Assembly (NCBI GenBank): GCA_025993795.1 | Contig: JAMQHL010000012.1 | Coordinates: 51,382-115,381, forward strand | Direction: 5' to 3' | From: Planctomycetota bacterium | GTDB taxonomy: Bacteria; Planctomycetota; UBA8742; UBA2392 | DNA: 64,000 nt | Part shown: positions 1 to 7,613 of the stretch, in pieces | How the letters are laid out: each line of letters starts with the position of its first letter | Numbering within the stretch: the first letter of the stretch is position 1 | The notes under the pieces: model-generated | Database searches by the model: none | Told to the model about the DNA's origin: nothing | Seen by the model: the letters and a program-made list of their open reading frames with translations, nothing else | Translations under genes and position numbers: made by a program

Positions 1-131
1 CCGTCACGAATGAAAAAGCGTTTTGCCAGCTCGCCCTGTGAACCATAGAGCACGGTTCCGTCGGTCAGCACGCCATCGACGTCTGTCGCGAACAACTTGA
101 CGGCTGCCCATTCTTTCGGTGTGACGCTCAT
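1..131 (-). CDS. kdsC: KdsC-type HAD phosphatase (3-deoxy-D-manno-octulosonate 8-phosphate phosphatase), partial
   Basis: Only the first 43 codons lie in the window; the gene runs off the left edge. The protein has the HAD motif I in the form DVDGVLTDG, with the nucleophile pair D17 and D19, followed by KRFFIRDG. That combination is characteristic of the KdsC/YrbI family, which dephosphorylates Kdo-8-phosphate for LPS core synthesis in the cytoplasm. The start ATG overlaps the tatC stop as ATGA (131-128), which implies translational coupling at the end of the minus-strand operon. Acylneuraminate/legionaminate-pathway phosphatases share this N-terminus, so the exact substrate cannot be fixed from this fragment. 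Confidence 0.8.
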   Translation of the reverse strand, partial: MSVTPKEWAAVKLFATDVDGVLTDGTVLYGSQGELAKRFFIRD

Positions 132-1909
132 TCGTGGTCCCCGTTGCGGCGCCTGAGTTCGTGTTCAATCCGATCCATCCACGGCTGCAGCTCTTCGTCC
201 ATGAACTGGCGCAGGCGTTGGCTGATGCGGTCGTCAATATAGCGCGCGGTCTGCTCATTCACGTTTTCATCCCAGGGTCGATCCGGGTAGTCCTGGTGCG
301 GGTCGGCTGCCGCCGTGGCCGCGGGCTTCCGCGCGCCCGTTGCCTGCGCATCTGCCTGTTCATTTTCGGGCGTCCCCGCTGTGCTGGTCTCAAGATCGAA
401 CTTGGCATCGTGCAGCTGGTCAGGCTTGAGGTCGCTTTGGCGCGGCGGCTTGCTTTTCAACTTCACTTCGACGGGTGGTTTCTCGCCGTCTGCGTAATCA
501 TCGTCGAAGATGCTCTCAACGTCCTTTCCGCTTTCCTTGAATCCGGCCATGAGTTCCTGCGCGAACTTGCGCGCGCCGCCCTTGCTGAACTCTTTCAGGC
601 GCTGCTCCAGGTCAATCGCGAGCCCCCCGGCCAGCGCCTCGGGGTCAACTTTCTCGCCGCGTGCGGCGGCGGCCAGTGCAGCCTTCTCGGCGGCCTTGAG
701 CACTGAGCGCTTCCAGATGCGCCCCAGCCAGACGCCGCCCTCGACCAGAAAGAAAACCGGCGCGCCGGCCAGCACCATGTCGATGGGGCTGCCGGTCGGC
801 GAAATGATCGCGCCGATGATAACCGCGATCAGCAGCGTATAGCGGCGCTTGGTGCGAAAAAACTCGGGCGTGAGCAAGCCAAAGCGGATCAGTGGCGCCA
901 CCACCAGGGGAATCTGGAAAACGAAGCCAAGGCCAAACGTCAGCGTGAACACCAGGCTCAGGAACTGCGCCAGCGAATAGGTCGTGGTGACGCCGAATTC
1001 CTCGACGTTGAAGCTGAGCAGGAATGGAATGCTGATCGGCATCAGCACATAACGCCCGAATGCCGCGCCCGCAAAGAACAGCACGAAGATGGCAGGTATC
1101 GCAAACTGAAAGAAACGACGCTCATGCCGGAACAAGCCCGGGGCAACAAACAAGTAGGCCTGGAACATCACCCACGGGTACGCGAACACCAGGGCCGCGT
1201 ACAGGCTGACGCGCATTGTGGTGCTGAACGTTTCCAGCGTGGCAATCACCGTAAGCTGGATCTGTTCGCGATACGGCCTGAGCTCGTACTGCATCAGCAC
1301 TGACTCGAACTCGCGACCTTCACTGGTTTGCACCTGCTTGATCACCAACCCGCCGGTCTTGGCAATCCAAGTCTGCATGCGAGAGCCATTCACCGTCAGG
1401 TCGAGCTTGAAGCACTCGAACTCGCCCGCCGGCACAGAAATCGTCTCCGTCGTTTGCGCCGGCAACTCAGGCTCTGTACCCGGCAGTTCCGAAAACGGCG
1501 ACGCTGCGGGTGCCAGCAGCGAGTGCCGAATTTCTTTGGTCTCGATCGGTTTCTCATCCGCATCGAGCTGCGTGCGACGAAGCGTTGAGCCGTTGGGCCC
1601 GGCTTGCAGCACCTCGTAGCGGGTGAAAGCCACGCTTTCACTGTCGCCGGTGCGCGTGGTGTTGCGCACCGTCCAGTGGCTGCCTTCGGCGCGATAGGGC
1701 ATCTGGCTGGCAACATCGGGGCTGGCGTACTCTTCATCGGCGATGTTGCGGTCAAGCACGGCAATCTCGCGCAGGTAGCGCACGATGTCATCGGCCCAAA
1801 AGGAGAAGACAACGGTGAATGCCACAAAGACGCCCAGCAGCGACCAGATCATGCGCCGGCGCAACTCGTTCAGATGGCTTGAGAACGGGATGGATTCTTC
1901 TTCGGCCAT
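128..1909 (-). CDS. tatC: Sec-independent protein translocase TatC with large periplasmic insertion
   Basis: The core is a clear TatC: SHLNELRRR at residues 11-19, TM1 at about 20-39, the conserved acidic segment ATLETF (E226), FVAPGLF..ERR at 254-264, and four further membrane segments up to about residue 393. TatC forms the twin-arginine substrate receptor in the inner membrane. At 593 residues it is more than twice the usual length of about 250. The extra length has two parts. The first periplasmic loop carries about 160 additional residues (52-212), including VPAGEFECFKL and a tryptophan-containing strand that resemble DUF3108-like beta folds. After the last membrane segment there is a highly charged cytoplasmic tail of about 190 residues. 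It lies between an unknown gene and kdsC. Confidence 0.9.
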   Translation of the reverse strand: MAEEESIPFSSHLNELRRRMIWSLLGVFVAFTVVFSFWADDIVRYLREIAVLDRNIADEEYASPDVASQMPYRAEGSHWTVRNTTRTGDSESVAFTRYEVLQAGPNGSTLRRTQLDADEKPIETKEIRHSLLAPAASPFSELPGTEPELPAQTTETISVPAGEFECFKLDLTVNGSRMQTWIAKTGGLVIKQVQTSEGREFESVLMQYELRPYREQIQLTVIATLETFSTTMRVSLYAALVFAYPWVMFQAYLFVAPGLFRHERRFFQFAIPAIFVLFFAGAAFGRYVLMPISIPFLLSFNVEEFGVTTTYSLAQFLSLVFTLTFGLGFVFQIPLVVAPLIRFGLLTPEFFRTKRRYTLLIAVIIGAIISPTGSPIDMVLAGAPVFFLVEGGVWLGRIWKRSVLKAAEKAALAAAARGEKVDPEALAGGLAIDLEQRLKEFSKGGARKFAQELMAGFKESGKDVESIFDDDYADGEKPPVEVKLKSKPPRQSDLKPDQLHDAKFDLETSTAGTPENEQADAQATGARKPAATAAADPHQDYPDRPWDENVNEQTARYIDDRISQRLRQFMDEELQPWMDRIEHELRRRNGDHE

Positions 1910-1997
1910 GCCGCGAGGTTAGCGGTGGACGCAGTGAATTGGGAGTGTCGGGGTTGAAACTACCGGCGGCATTTGGCGGTAGGGTCGGGTTGCGGGC

Positions 1998-2573
1998 TCA
2001 GGGCTTGGCGTTCGTGTCGCCAGGTGGTGGCGGCGGCGTGGTTTCTTCTTCAGCCTTATCGGCCTTCTCAGCCTTTTCTTCTGACTTCCCTTCTGCCTTT
2101 TCAATCTGTGCGTCGCTTACCTGCGTCGAGTCGGGCTCGCGGTCCGTTTCGTCGAGTTCTTCTTCCCCTGCTTCGTCGCCGTCTGCCTTTTCGACCTTCG
2201 ACGTTTCGGTACGGGCGCCGGTTTCGCGCTCAAGGATTACGCGGGCCGTGTCTTTGCCGTCATCGGTCAGGGCGACGTTGTAGATCGAGTTCGGGCTGGT
2301 CCGCCCCGCCATGATCGCCCCGCTGCCGTATTTCACGCTGATCAGGCCAAGCTCTTCGAGCGTATGGATCTCCTGCGTGAACACAGCTTCAAAGCCCCAG
2401 TTAAACCGGGCTTTCTCACGGTTGCGCTCAAGAATGCGCAGCAACTCCATCCGCGCCTGCCGATAGCTGGCCTGGTTCATGCCCAGGTCTTCCAGCCGCT
2501 TGTGCAGGTACTTCAGGAGTTCACGGCCCACTTCCGTGATCGACTTGACTTCTTCTGAACCTTCGTCCGTCAC
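1998..2573 (-). CDS. Hypothetical protein, possible winged-helix N-domain with acidic low-complexity tail
   Basis: The product has 191 residues and starts at a GTG; the GTGA overlap with the upstream TIM-barrel gene (2573-2570) supports this start. Residues 1-115 look globular and mostly helical. Two helices (about 15-50) are followed by a segment resembling the wing of a winged helix (LEELGLISVKYGSG). Residues 120-180 are dominated by Glu, Lys, Asp and Ala, and the protein ends in a five-proline run. No signal peptide or membrane segment is visible, so it should be cytoplasmic. Its position inside the rseP-to-tatC operon suggests an envelope or regulatory role. I do not recognise the family. 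Confidence 0.6.
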   Translation of the reverse strand: MTDEGSEEVKSITEVGRELLKYLHKRLEDLGMNQASYRQARMELLRILERNREKARFNWGFEAVFTQEIHTLEELGLISVKYGSGAIMAGRTSPNSIYNVALTDDGKDTARVILERETGARTETSKVEKADGDEAGEEELDETDREPDSTQVSDAQIEKAEGKSEEKAEKADKAEEETTPPPPPGDTNAKP

Positions 2574-3400
2574 CGTTGCTCACCAATTGCCTGGTCCAGA
2601 AACCGCTTCGCCTGCGCAGAAGTCTCCACGGCGTTGCGGCTGGCCTCACTCAACTCAACGCATGCCGGGCCGGTGTAGCCGATGTCTTTCAGCGTCCTGA
2701 ACACTGCGCCAAAATCAACGCTACCTTCGCCAAAGAAGAGGTGGCGGTGCCGCCCCGGCAACATGTCGTCGAGTTGGAGATTGTATAGGACGTCAGCATA
2801 TCTGGACAGATGTTCTGATTCAGGCCCGGATTCCATGCACCTGAGATGACCAATATCAAGCGTGAGACCCGGGCGAAACCCGAGCAGCCCTGACAACTTG
2901 TCATAATCCGCCATGCGTTCAATCAGCATGTCCGGCTCGGGCTCGAGGGCCGCGCGCACGCCGTGTGTGCCGCACACCTGCTCAAGCCTCTCAACGTGAT
3001 ACGCCAGGCGTGTGTAAAGCTCGTCGTCGCCGCCCTGCCAACCCTGGGGCCGCGCGCCGGACCAGTAACTGAGGGCCAGTGCGCCAAGGTCTTCCGCGAT
3101 TTCAGCGGCACGGTAGAGAAACTGCACGCGAAAGTCAGGTTCGTCATCCAGCAGGGTCGGCCGGTGCTTGTGGCGCGGATCAAGCAGGTAGCGAGAGCCG
3201 GTTTCGATCACGCACGACAACCCAAGCCGATCAAGCTGGCTGGCCACGGCGCCGACCTCGTGGGCGGTACATGTAAACGGATTCAGGTGATGCACGTCCA
3301 GCGTGAGCGCAATGCAGCGATAGCCCTGCTCGGCAAGAATTTCAAGCGCGTCTTCCAGCCGGTGATAGCCATAGCCGTTGGTGTTATAGCCAAGCTGCAT
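2570..3400 (-). CDS. Sugar phosphate isomerase/epimerase-like TIM-barrel protein (AP endonuclease 2 fold)
   Basis: The sequence begins MQLGYNTNGYG and contains the strands and metal-ligand pattern of the xylose-isomerase-like TIM barrel family: VIETGSRYLL, ALEPEPD, LTLDIGHLR and a C-terminal CVELSEASR, with Glu/His/Asp residues placed to bind a divalent metal. Such proteins isomerise or epimerise sugars or sugar phosphates in the cytoplasm; the substrate is unknown. I chose the ATG at 3400 because GGGAG lies five bases upstream and it overlaps the sulfatase-like gene's stop as TGATG. A GTG at 3412 would add four residues. The 3' end overlaps the next gene by four bases, so it belongs to the minus-strand operon. 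Confidence 0.75.
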   Translation of the reverse strand: MQLGYNTNGYGYHRLEDALEILAEQGYRCIALTLDVHHLNPFTCTAHEVGAVASQLDRLGLSCVIETGSRYLLDPRHKHRPTLLDDEPDFRVQFLYRAAEIAEDLGALALSYWSGARPQGWQGGDDELYTRLAYHVERLEQVCGTHGVRAALEPEPDMLIERMADYDKLSGLLGFRPGLTLDIGHLRCMESGPESEHLSRYADVLYNLQLDDMLPGRHRHLFFGEGSVDFGAVFRTLKDIGYTGPACVELSEASRNAVETSAQAKRFLDQAIGEQR

Positions 3401-5352
3401 CACTGCTCCCACGGCGCCAGCTTCAGGGCCTCGCTGCGGCGCATGGTTTCAAGGTGCGCCTGTGCGGCTTTGGAGTCAGCGTCCGAGAGTTTCAGTTCTT
3501 GCAGCAGTGGCGCGGCGGCTTCGGCCACTTGCGCGCGATCTTCAGTGGCAGGGTCGCGGTACGTGGCCAGCGCCGCAAACCATGCAATGCGCGGGTCTTT
3601 CACCCGGGCCGCGAGGTCCTGTGCCGCCTTGCCGTCGCCAAGCCAGGCCAGCAGCAACGCGCGGTTCAGATCTGCGGCACGTTCGCCTTCTGGTTGCCCG
3701 TGGCGTGCTGCGCTTCGCGACGCGGCTGCCAGCGCCAGCGCCGCTTCGCGCGTAAGCTCGATACACTTTTCGCGCCCGATCTGCCGCCAGTTCGCGGTCA
3801 CGATGCCTTGGGTCACAGCCGCCAGCAGCCGCTGCGCCATCGCAAACTCGGGGTGCTGGGCCAGCAGCTTGCGCAGACCCTCAGCGCACGATTCGAACTT
3901 CTCTTCATCGTATGCCAGCTCAGCCGCCTGGTACGCCCGCAGCACATCTTTCATCGCATGGGGCGAAGGCAGGTCGCGCGTGTCGTTCAAGCTTTCCGGG
4001 TCAAAGCTCTGGGCCATCGGCACCTCGCCCGGGTACGGGCTGCCGCTGGTTGATTCGCGCGGCTGTACGCTGCCCTTGCGCGGTGGCACCCAGGCGCCCA
4101 TCAGGCGGGTGATTTCATCGCGCGCGGCCCTGACCGCGTCGGGGTTCTCAACCGCATTGCCGTCGCGCAGGTGCACGACCTCGTTGCCGCTGAACAGCGT
4201 AAGGTCGTCGTCGTTGCGCAATCCACGTAACTTGGACCAGTTCGCGTTCAGGTACGCGTAGTGGCTTTCGACAAATGCCGCCAAGCCCGGATCAAGGGCC
4301 GGGTCTTTCATCTGCGGCACAAGGCTTACGCCGTGAGCCTGCTTGCGAATCACGTCAGACTTGAGTTGCATCAATTCGAGCAGTGTCGGCGCAAGGTCAT
4401 AGTTACGCACGACCCATGGCACACGGGTGCCGGCTTTAATTCCCGGGGCACCATGGACAATCAGCGGGACGTGCGTGGTGCTTTCATAGCAGTAGTAGCC
4501 GTGGGTCAACTCGCCGTGCTCGCCCAGGCCTTCGCCATGGTCGGATGTGATCACAATCAGCGTGTCCTTGAACACATCCAGCTTGCGCAGTCTCTCAATG
4601 AAGCGGCCTACCTCGGCGTCGGTAAATGCGATTTCACCATCGTAACGTGCGATGCTGTCATCGCCCTCGGTAAGACTGCTGTGCGATTCATAGGGCGCAT
4701 GCGGGTCAAACAGGTGAATGAAACAGAAAAAGCGTTCTGCCCCCTGCTGCGAAATCCAGTCGCCTGCAAGCTTCAGTGTTTGCGGCGCCTTGCGCTCGGC
4801 AATCGTCATGCGCCCCGGTATCAGTGAGCGCACGTCGCTGTCGTCGTACACGCCAAACCCGCGCTCAAGGCCGCTTCCGCTTTTCATGGTATGCGCTGAC
4901 ACAAACGCGCCGGTCCTGAAACCCTCAGCCTGCATGGCCTCAGCCAGCGTACCCAGCTCGTCGGGAAGGCGGTGATAGAGGTTGTCACGCACGCGGTGGC
5001 CCAGGGTGCTGACGCCGGTGAACTGCGTCAGGTGCGCAGGCAGGGTAAGCGGATAACAGGTGAAGTGCTGCTCAAACAGCACGCCCTGCTGTGCAAGCGC
5101 ATCCATGTTGGGCGAAGTTTTCTTGGGGTAGCCATAGCTGCCAAGATGGTCGGCGCGCAGAGTGTCGATGCTGATCAGCACAAGGTGGCGCGGTGCGGCC
5201 GGCGTTGCAGGCTCAGGCTCGGGTGCCGCCTTGAACCATGTGTTGTAAGCCCAGACCGAGGCCATGCCGGCCACCAGCGCCAACCCGACATAGGTCCAGA
5301 TGCCGCCACGGCGGCGAAAGATCGGGGGATTGGCAGGCGGTGGTTCAGCCAT
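3400..5352 (-). CDS. Membrane-anchored sulfatase-fold hydrolase with helical C-terminal domain
   Basis: This 650-residue alkaline-phosphatase-superfamily protein has a short proline-rich N-terminus, one membrane segment at about residues 18-36, then the catalytic domain. Metal-binding motifs are visible: SIDTLRADHLG (D63) and TSDHGEGLGEHGELTHG. The classical sulfatase CxPxR is absent; the equivalent stretch reads PLTLPAH with Thr103 in the nucleophile position. Many planctomycete-type proteins with this motif are annotated as sulfatases but may be phospho- or phosphonotransferases or phosphodiesterases. The C-terminal 200 residues are helical and TPR-like. It is predicted to face the periplasm. 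It is followed directly by the TIM-barrel gene and preceded 72 bp upstream by rseP. Confidence 0.8.
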   Translation of the reverse strand: MAEPPPANPPIFRRRGGIWTYVGLALVAGMASVWAYNTWFKAAPEPEPATPAAPRHLVLISIDTLRADHLGSYGYPKKTSPNMDALAQQGVLFEQHFTCYPLTLPAHLTQFTGVSTLGHRVRDNLYHRLPDELGTLAEAMQAEGFRTGAFVSAHTMKSGSGLERGFGVYDDSDVRSLIPGRMTIAERKAPQTLKLAGDWISQQGAERFFCFIHLFDPHAPYESHSSLTEGDDSIARYDGEIAFTDAEVGRFIERLRKLDVFKDTLIVITSDHGEGLGEHGELTHGYYCYESTTHVPLIVHGAPGIKAGTRVPWVVRNYDLAPTLLELMQLKSDVIRKQAHGVSLVPQMKDPALDPGLAAFVESHYAYLNANWSKLRGLRNDDDLTLFSGNEVVHLRDGNAVENPDAVRAARDEITRLMGAWVPPRKGSVQPRESTSGSPYPGEVPMAQSFDPESLNDTRDLPSPHAMKDVLRAYQAAELAYDEEKFESCAEGLRKLLAQHPEFAMAQRLLAAVTQGIVTANWRQIGREKCIELTREAALALAAASRSAARHGQPEGERAADLNRALLLAWLGDGKAAQDLAARVKDPRIAWFAALATYRDPATEDRAQVAEAAAPLLQELKLSDADSKAAQAHLETMRRSEALKLAPWEQ

Positions 5353-5424
5353 CGAACTCCGGGCGCATCAAGGAGTCGCCGTTCAGGCGACGGGCAGGAA
5401 GCGGCAACAGACGCATGCCACCCG

Positions 5425-7434
5425 CTAGACCCATTTTCGCCAGAACACAGTGACCAGGTCATTGGCCAGCACGAACACCATCAGGCCCAGCACCGCGATA
5501 AAACTGGTCAGGCTTACCCAGTGCATCGCCCTTTCGGGTAACGGTTTGCCGCGCACAGCTTCAATGGTGACAATCAGCCACTGGCCGCCGTCCAGCACGG
5601 GCAGCGGGATGAGGTTCACGATCGCCAGGTTGATACTGATGAACGCCAGGAAGAAAATCAGCGTGCCGGTCCCCCACTGCGCCAGGCTGTAACTGCGCTT
5701 GGCGATGACCACGGGGCCGCCCAGGTGCCAGATCTTGACGCGGCCCGTAAACAGCGCCCCCAGCGTCATGATGATTTTGTAACCGACCTTCTTGCTGTGA
5801 TAGAAGCCCTGCTTCACAGACTCCAGCAGGCCGTAGGTCACCGGCTCGCTGCGCTGCTCAGCCGTTGCCATCAGCAGATAGGCGCCGCTGTCCTGCCCGT
5901 TATCGTCGGGCTTGACTGTCACGTCCAGCAAACCGCTGTTGCGCTCGACCTGAAACGTGATCTCGGCAGGCTGGTCAGACTGTGAAGCCGCGATCAATGC
6001 CGCTTCCAGCGCCTCGCCATCCACCGCCTCAGTTTCTGGATTGCGCTTTTCAACGCCGCCGACCTTGATGCCGACGATCTTGTCGCCAGGCACGAGACCT
6101 GCCAACGCGGCCTGGCTGCCGGGCCGCACGCCATACGCGACAAGTTTGCCTGCCAGTTCAGCGATCTTTTCTGCTTCCTGTTTCTCGTTCAGGCCGCGAG
6201 TGTCGATCGGCGAGATCGTCAGCCCAAGCTGAAAGCGGCCCGGTGAACTCTCGCGAGGCTCGGGCCGAATGTCCACTGTGTGCCTGGCGCCTTCACGCTC
6301 AAGCACCAGGGTGATCTGGTTGCCGTTGCTGGCGTCCACCACTCGCGTCAGGTCGCCGAAACTGTGCAGCTTTTCATCGCCGTTGGGGCCGGCGACGGCA
6401 ACGAACTTGTCGCCCTCTCGCAACCCGGCGACGTCAGCCGGGCCGCCCTTTCGCACACGATTCACGAACGGCGCCGGAATGATCGAAATGTCGGCGGCAT
6501 ATGCCCCGCTGTCGGTGAAAAAGTGGCGGCGCGGGGTGTAAGGCACCTGCCAATCGCGCGCATCTTCGCCAAAACCCCGCCGTAGCGTCAGCATGATCGC
6601 GCCGCGCGACTGCTCAATGAAGCCCTTGGCATCGTACACGTTACGGATTACGCGGCCGTCTACTGCCACCAGTTCGTCGCCGTCCTGCGGGCGGTCTTCG
6701 CCCAGGGTTTCCGGAAAGCGGTCGGCTTCGTCGCCGGTCAGGACTACGCGGTGCTTTGCCTTGATGCCCGGCATCTTGATGCCGAAGACCGGGTCCTCAT
6801 CCAGGCTGAGAGTGATCTTCTGGCGTGCTTTCTCGCCGGCCTTCTCGCGCTCAACCAGCAGGTCAATGCTGTCGCCGCCGTCGAAAATGCCGGCATACAC
6901 CACGTCTTCGAAATCCACGACCTCGCGGCCGTTCACTTCGAGGATTTTGTCGCCAACCTGGATCTCGTTGTTTGTCCACGCGCTGCTGCGCGTGTCCACC
7001 ATGCCCACCGTCGGCTCAATGAACGTCACGCCAAGCTGAAACGCGAGAATGAACCCGATCACAGCCGTGATCGCATTCATCGTCACGCCGCCCAGCAACA
7101 CCTGTGTCTTCTGGAAATAGGTCTTGTTGCGGTAGTCGCCCTTGTCGTCTTCTTTGGCCTTGTCGATCTGCCCGGGCGAGTCACTTTGCCCCTGCATCTG
7201 CACATACCCGCCGAACGGAATCCAGCCCAGCCGGTACTCGGTGCCGCGCCACTTGAATTTGAAGATATTGAAGACCTTCCAGCCCTTGGGGGTCCAGATC
7301 GGCATTGGAAACCCGATGCTGAAGGCGGGGCAGTTGATGCCCACGCGCTTTGCGGCAAAGAAGTGCCCGGCTTCGTGAATCGCGATCACAAAGCCGAAGC
7401 CGATCAATACTTGCAGTACATAGAGCACATTCAT
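5425..7434 (-). CDS. rseP: Site-2 protease RseP-like M50 zinc metalloprotease with expanded PDZ region
   Basis: The zinc-binding motif HEAGH lies at residues 20-24 in the first membrane helix. The C-terminal NLIPLPVLDGG (607-617) supplies the third ligand, and two further membrane helices follow. RseP cuts anti-sigma factors or other single-span proteins inside the inner membrane. The region between the membrane segments is much longer than in E. coli RseP (669 against about 450 residues). It contains what appear to be four PDZ-like modules, each with an LxxGDxI-type turn (for example IQVGDKILEVNG, LREGDKFVAV, LVPGDKIVGI). It is the first gene of the minus-strand envelope cluster and is divergent from the cyclase gene. 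Confidence 0.9.
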   Translation of the reverse strand: MNVLYVLQVLIGFGFVIAIHEAGHFFAAKRVGINCPAFSIGFPMPIWTPKGWKVFNIFKFKWRGTEYRLGWIPFGGYVQMQGQSDSPGQIDKAKEDDKGDYRNKTYFQKTQVLLGGVTMNAITAVIGFILAFQLGVTFIEPTVGMVDTRSSAWTNNEIQVGDKILEVNGREVVDFEDVVYAGIFDGGDSIDLLVEREKAGEKARQKITLSLDEDPVFGIKMPGIKAKHRVVLTGDEADRFPETLGEDRPQDGDELVAVDGRVIRNVYDAKGFIEQSRGAIMLTLRRGFGEDARDWQVPYTPRRHFFTDSGAYAADISIIPAPFVNRVRKGGPADVAGLREGDKFVAVAGPNGDEKLHSFGDLTRVVDASNGNQITLVLEREGARHTVDIRPEPRESSPGRFQLGLTISPIDTRGLNEKQEAEKIAELAGKLVAYGVRPGSQAALAGLVPGDKIVGIKVGGVEKRNPETEAVDGEALEAALIAASQSDQPAEITFQVERNSGLLDVTVKPDDNGQDSGAYLLMATAEQRSEPVTYGLLESVKQGFYHSKKVGYKIIMTLGALFTGRVKIWHLGGPVVIAKRSYSLAQWGTGTLIFFLAFISINLAIVNLIPLPVLDGGQWLIVTIEAVRGKPLPERAMHWVSLTSFIAVLGLMVFVLANDLVTVFWRKWV

Positions 7435-7510
7435 GCGGTTATCGTAACGGCCGCCCCATCAAAAGGAAGGACGGTACGGCCCGTCCGTTTCTGCAATCTA
7501 TAGTTCCCCC

Positions 7511-7539
7511 ATGACCGGTGACGGTTTCCAATTCATAAT
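7511..7539 (+). promoter_or_regulatory. Candidate sigma-70-type promoter for the cyclase gene
   Basis: ATGACC (4 of 6 matches to the -35 consensus) and CATAAT (5 of 6 to the -10) are separated by exactly 17 bases, about 75 bases upstream of the ATG at 7614, in the divergent region between rseP and the cyclase. The prediction rests on the consensus alone. Nearby, 7469-7486 forms a 6-bp stem (GGACGG/CCGTCC) of unknown role. Confidence 0.4.
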
Positions 7540-7613
7540 CCGGGCCGCCCAGAACAGATGGCATTGAGTGCCCGTTGGTGTCGGGCCGTTGTGATGTGAC
7601 TGAGGGGAAAGAG

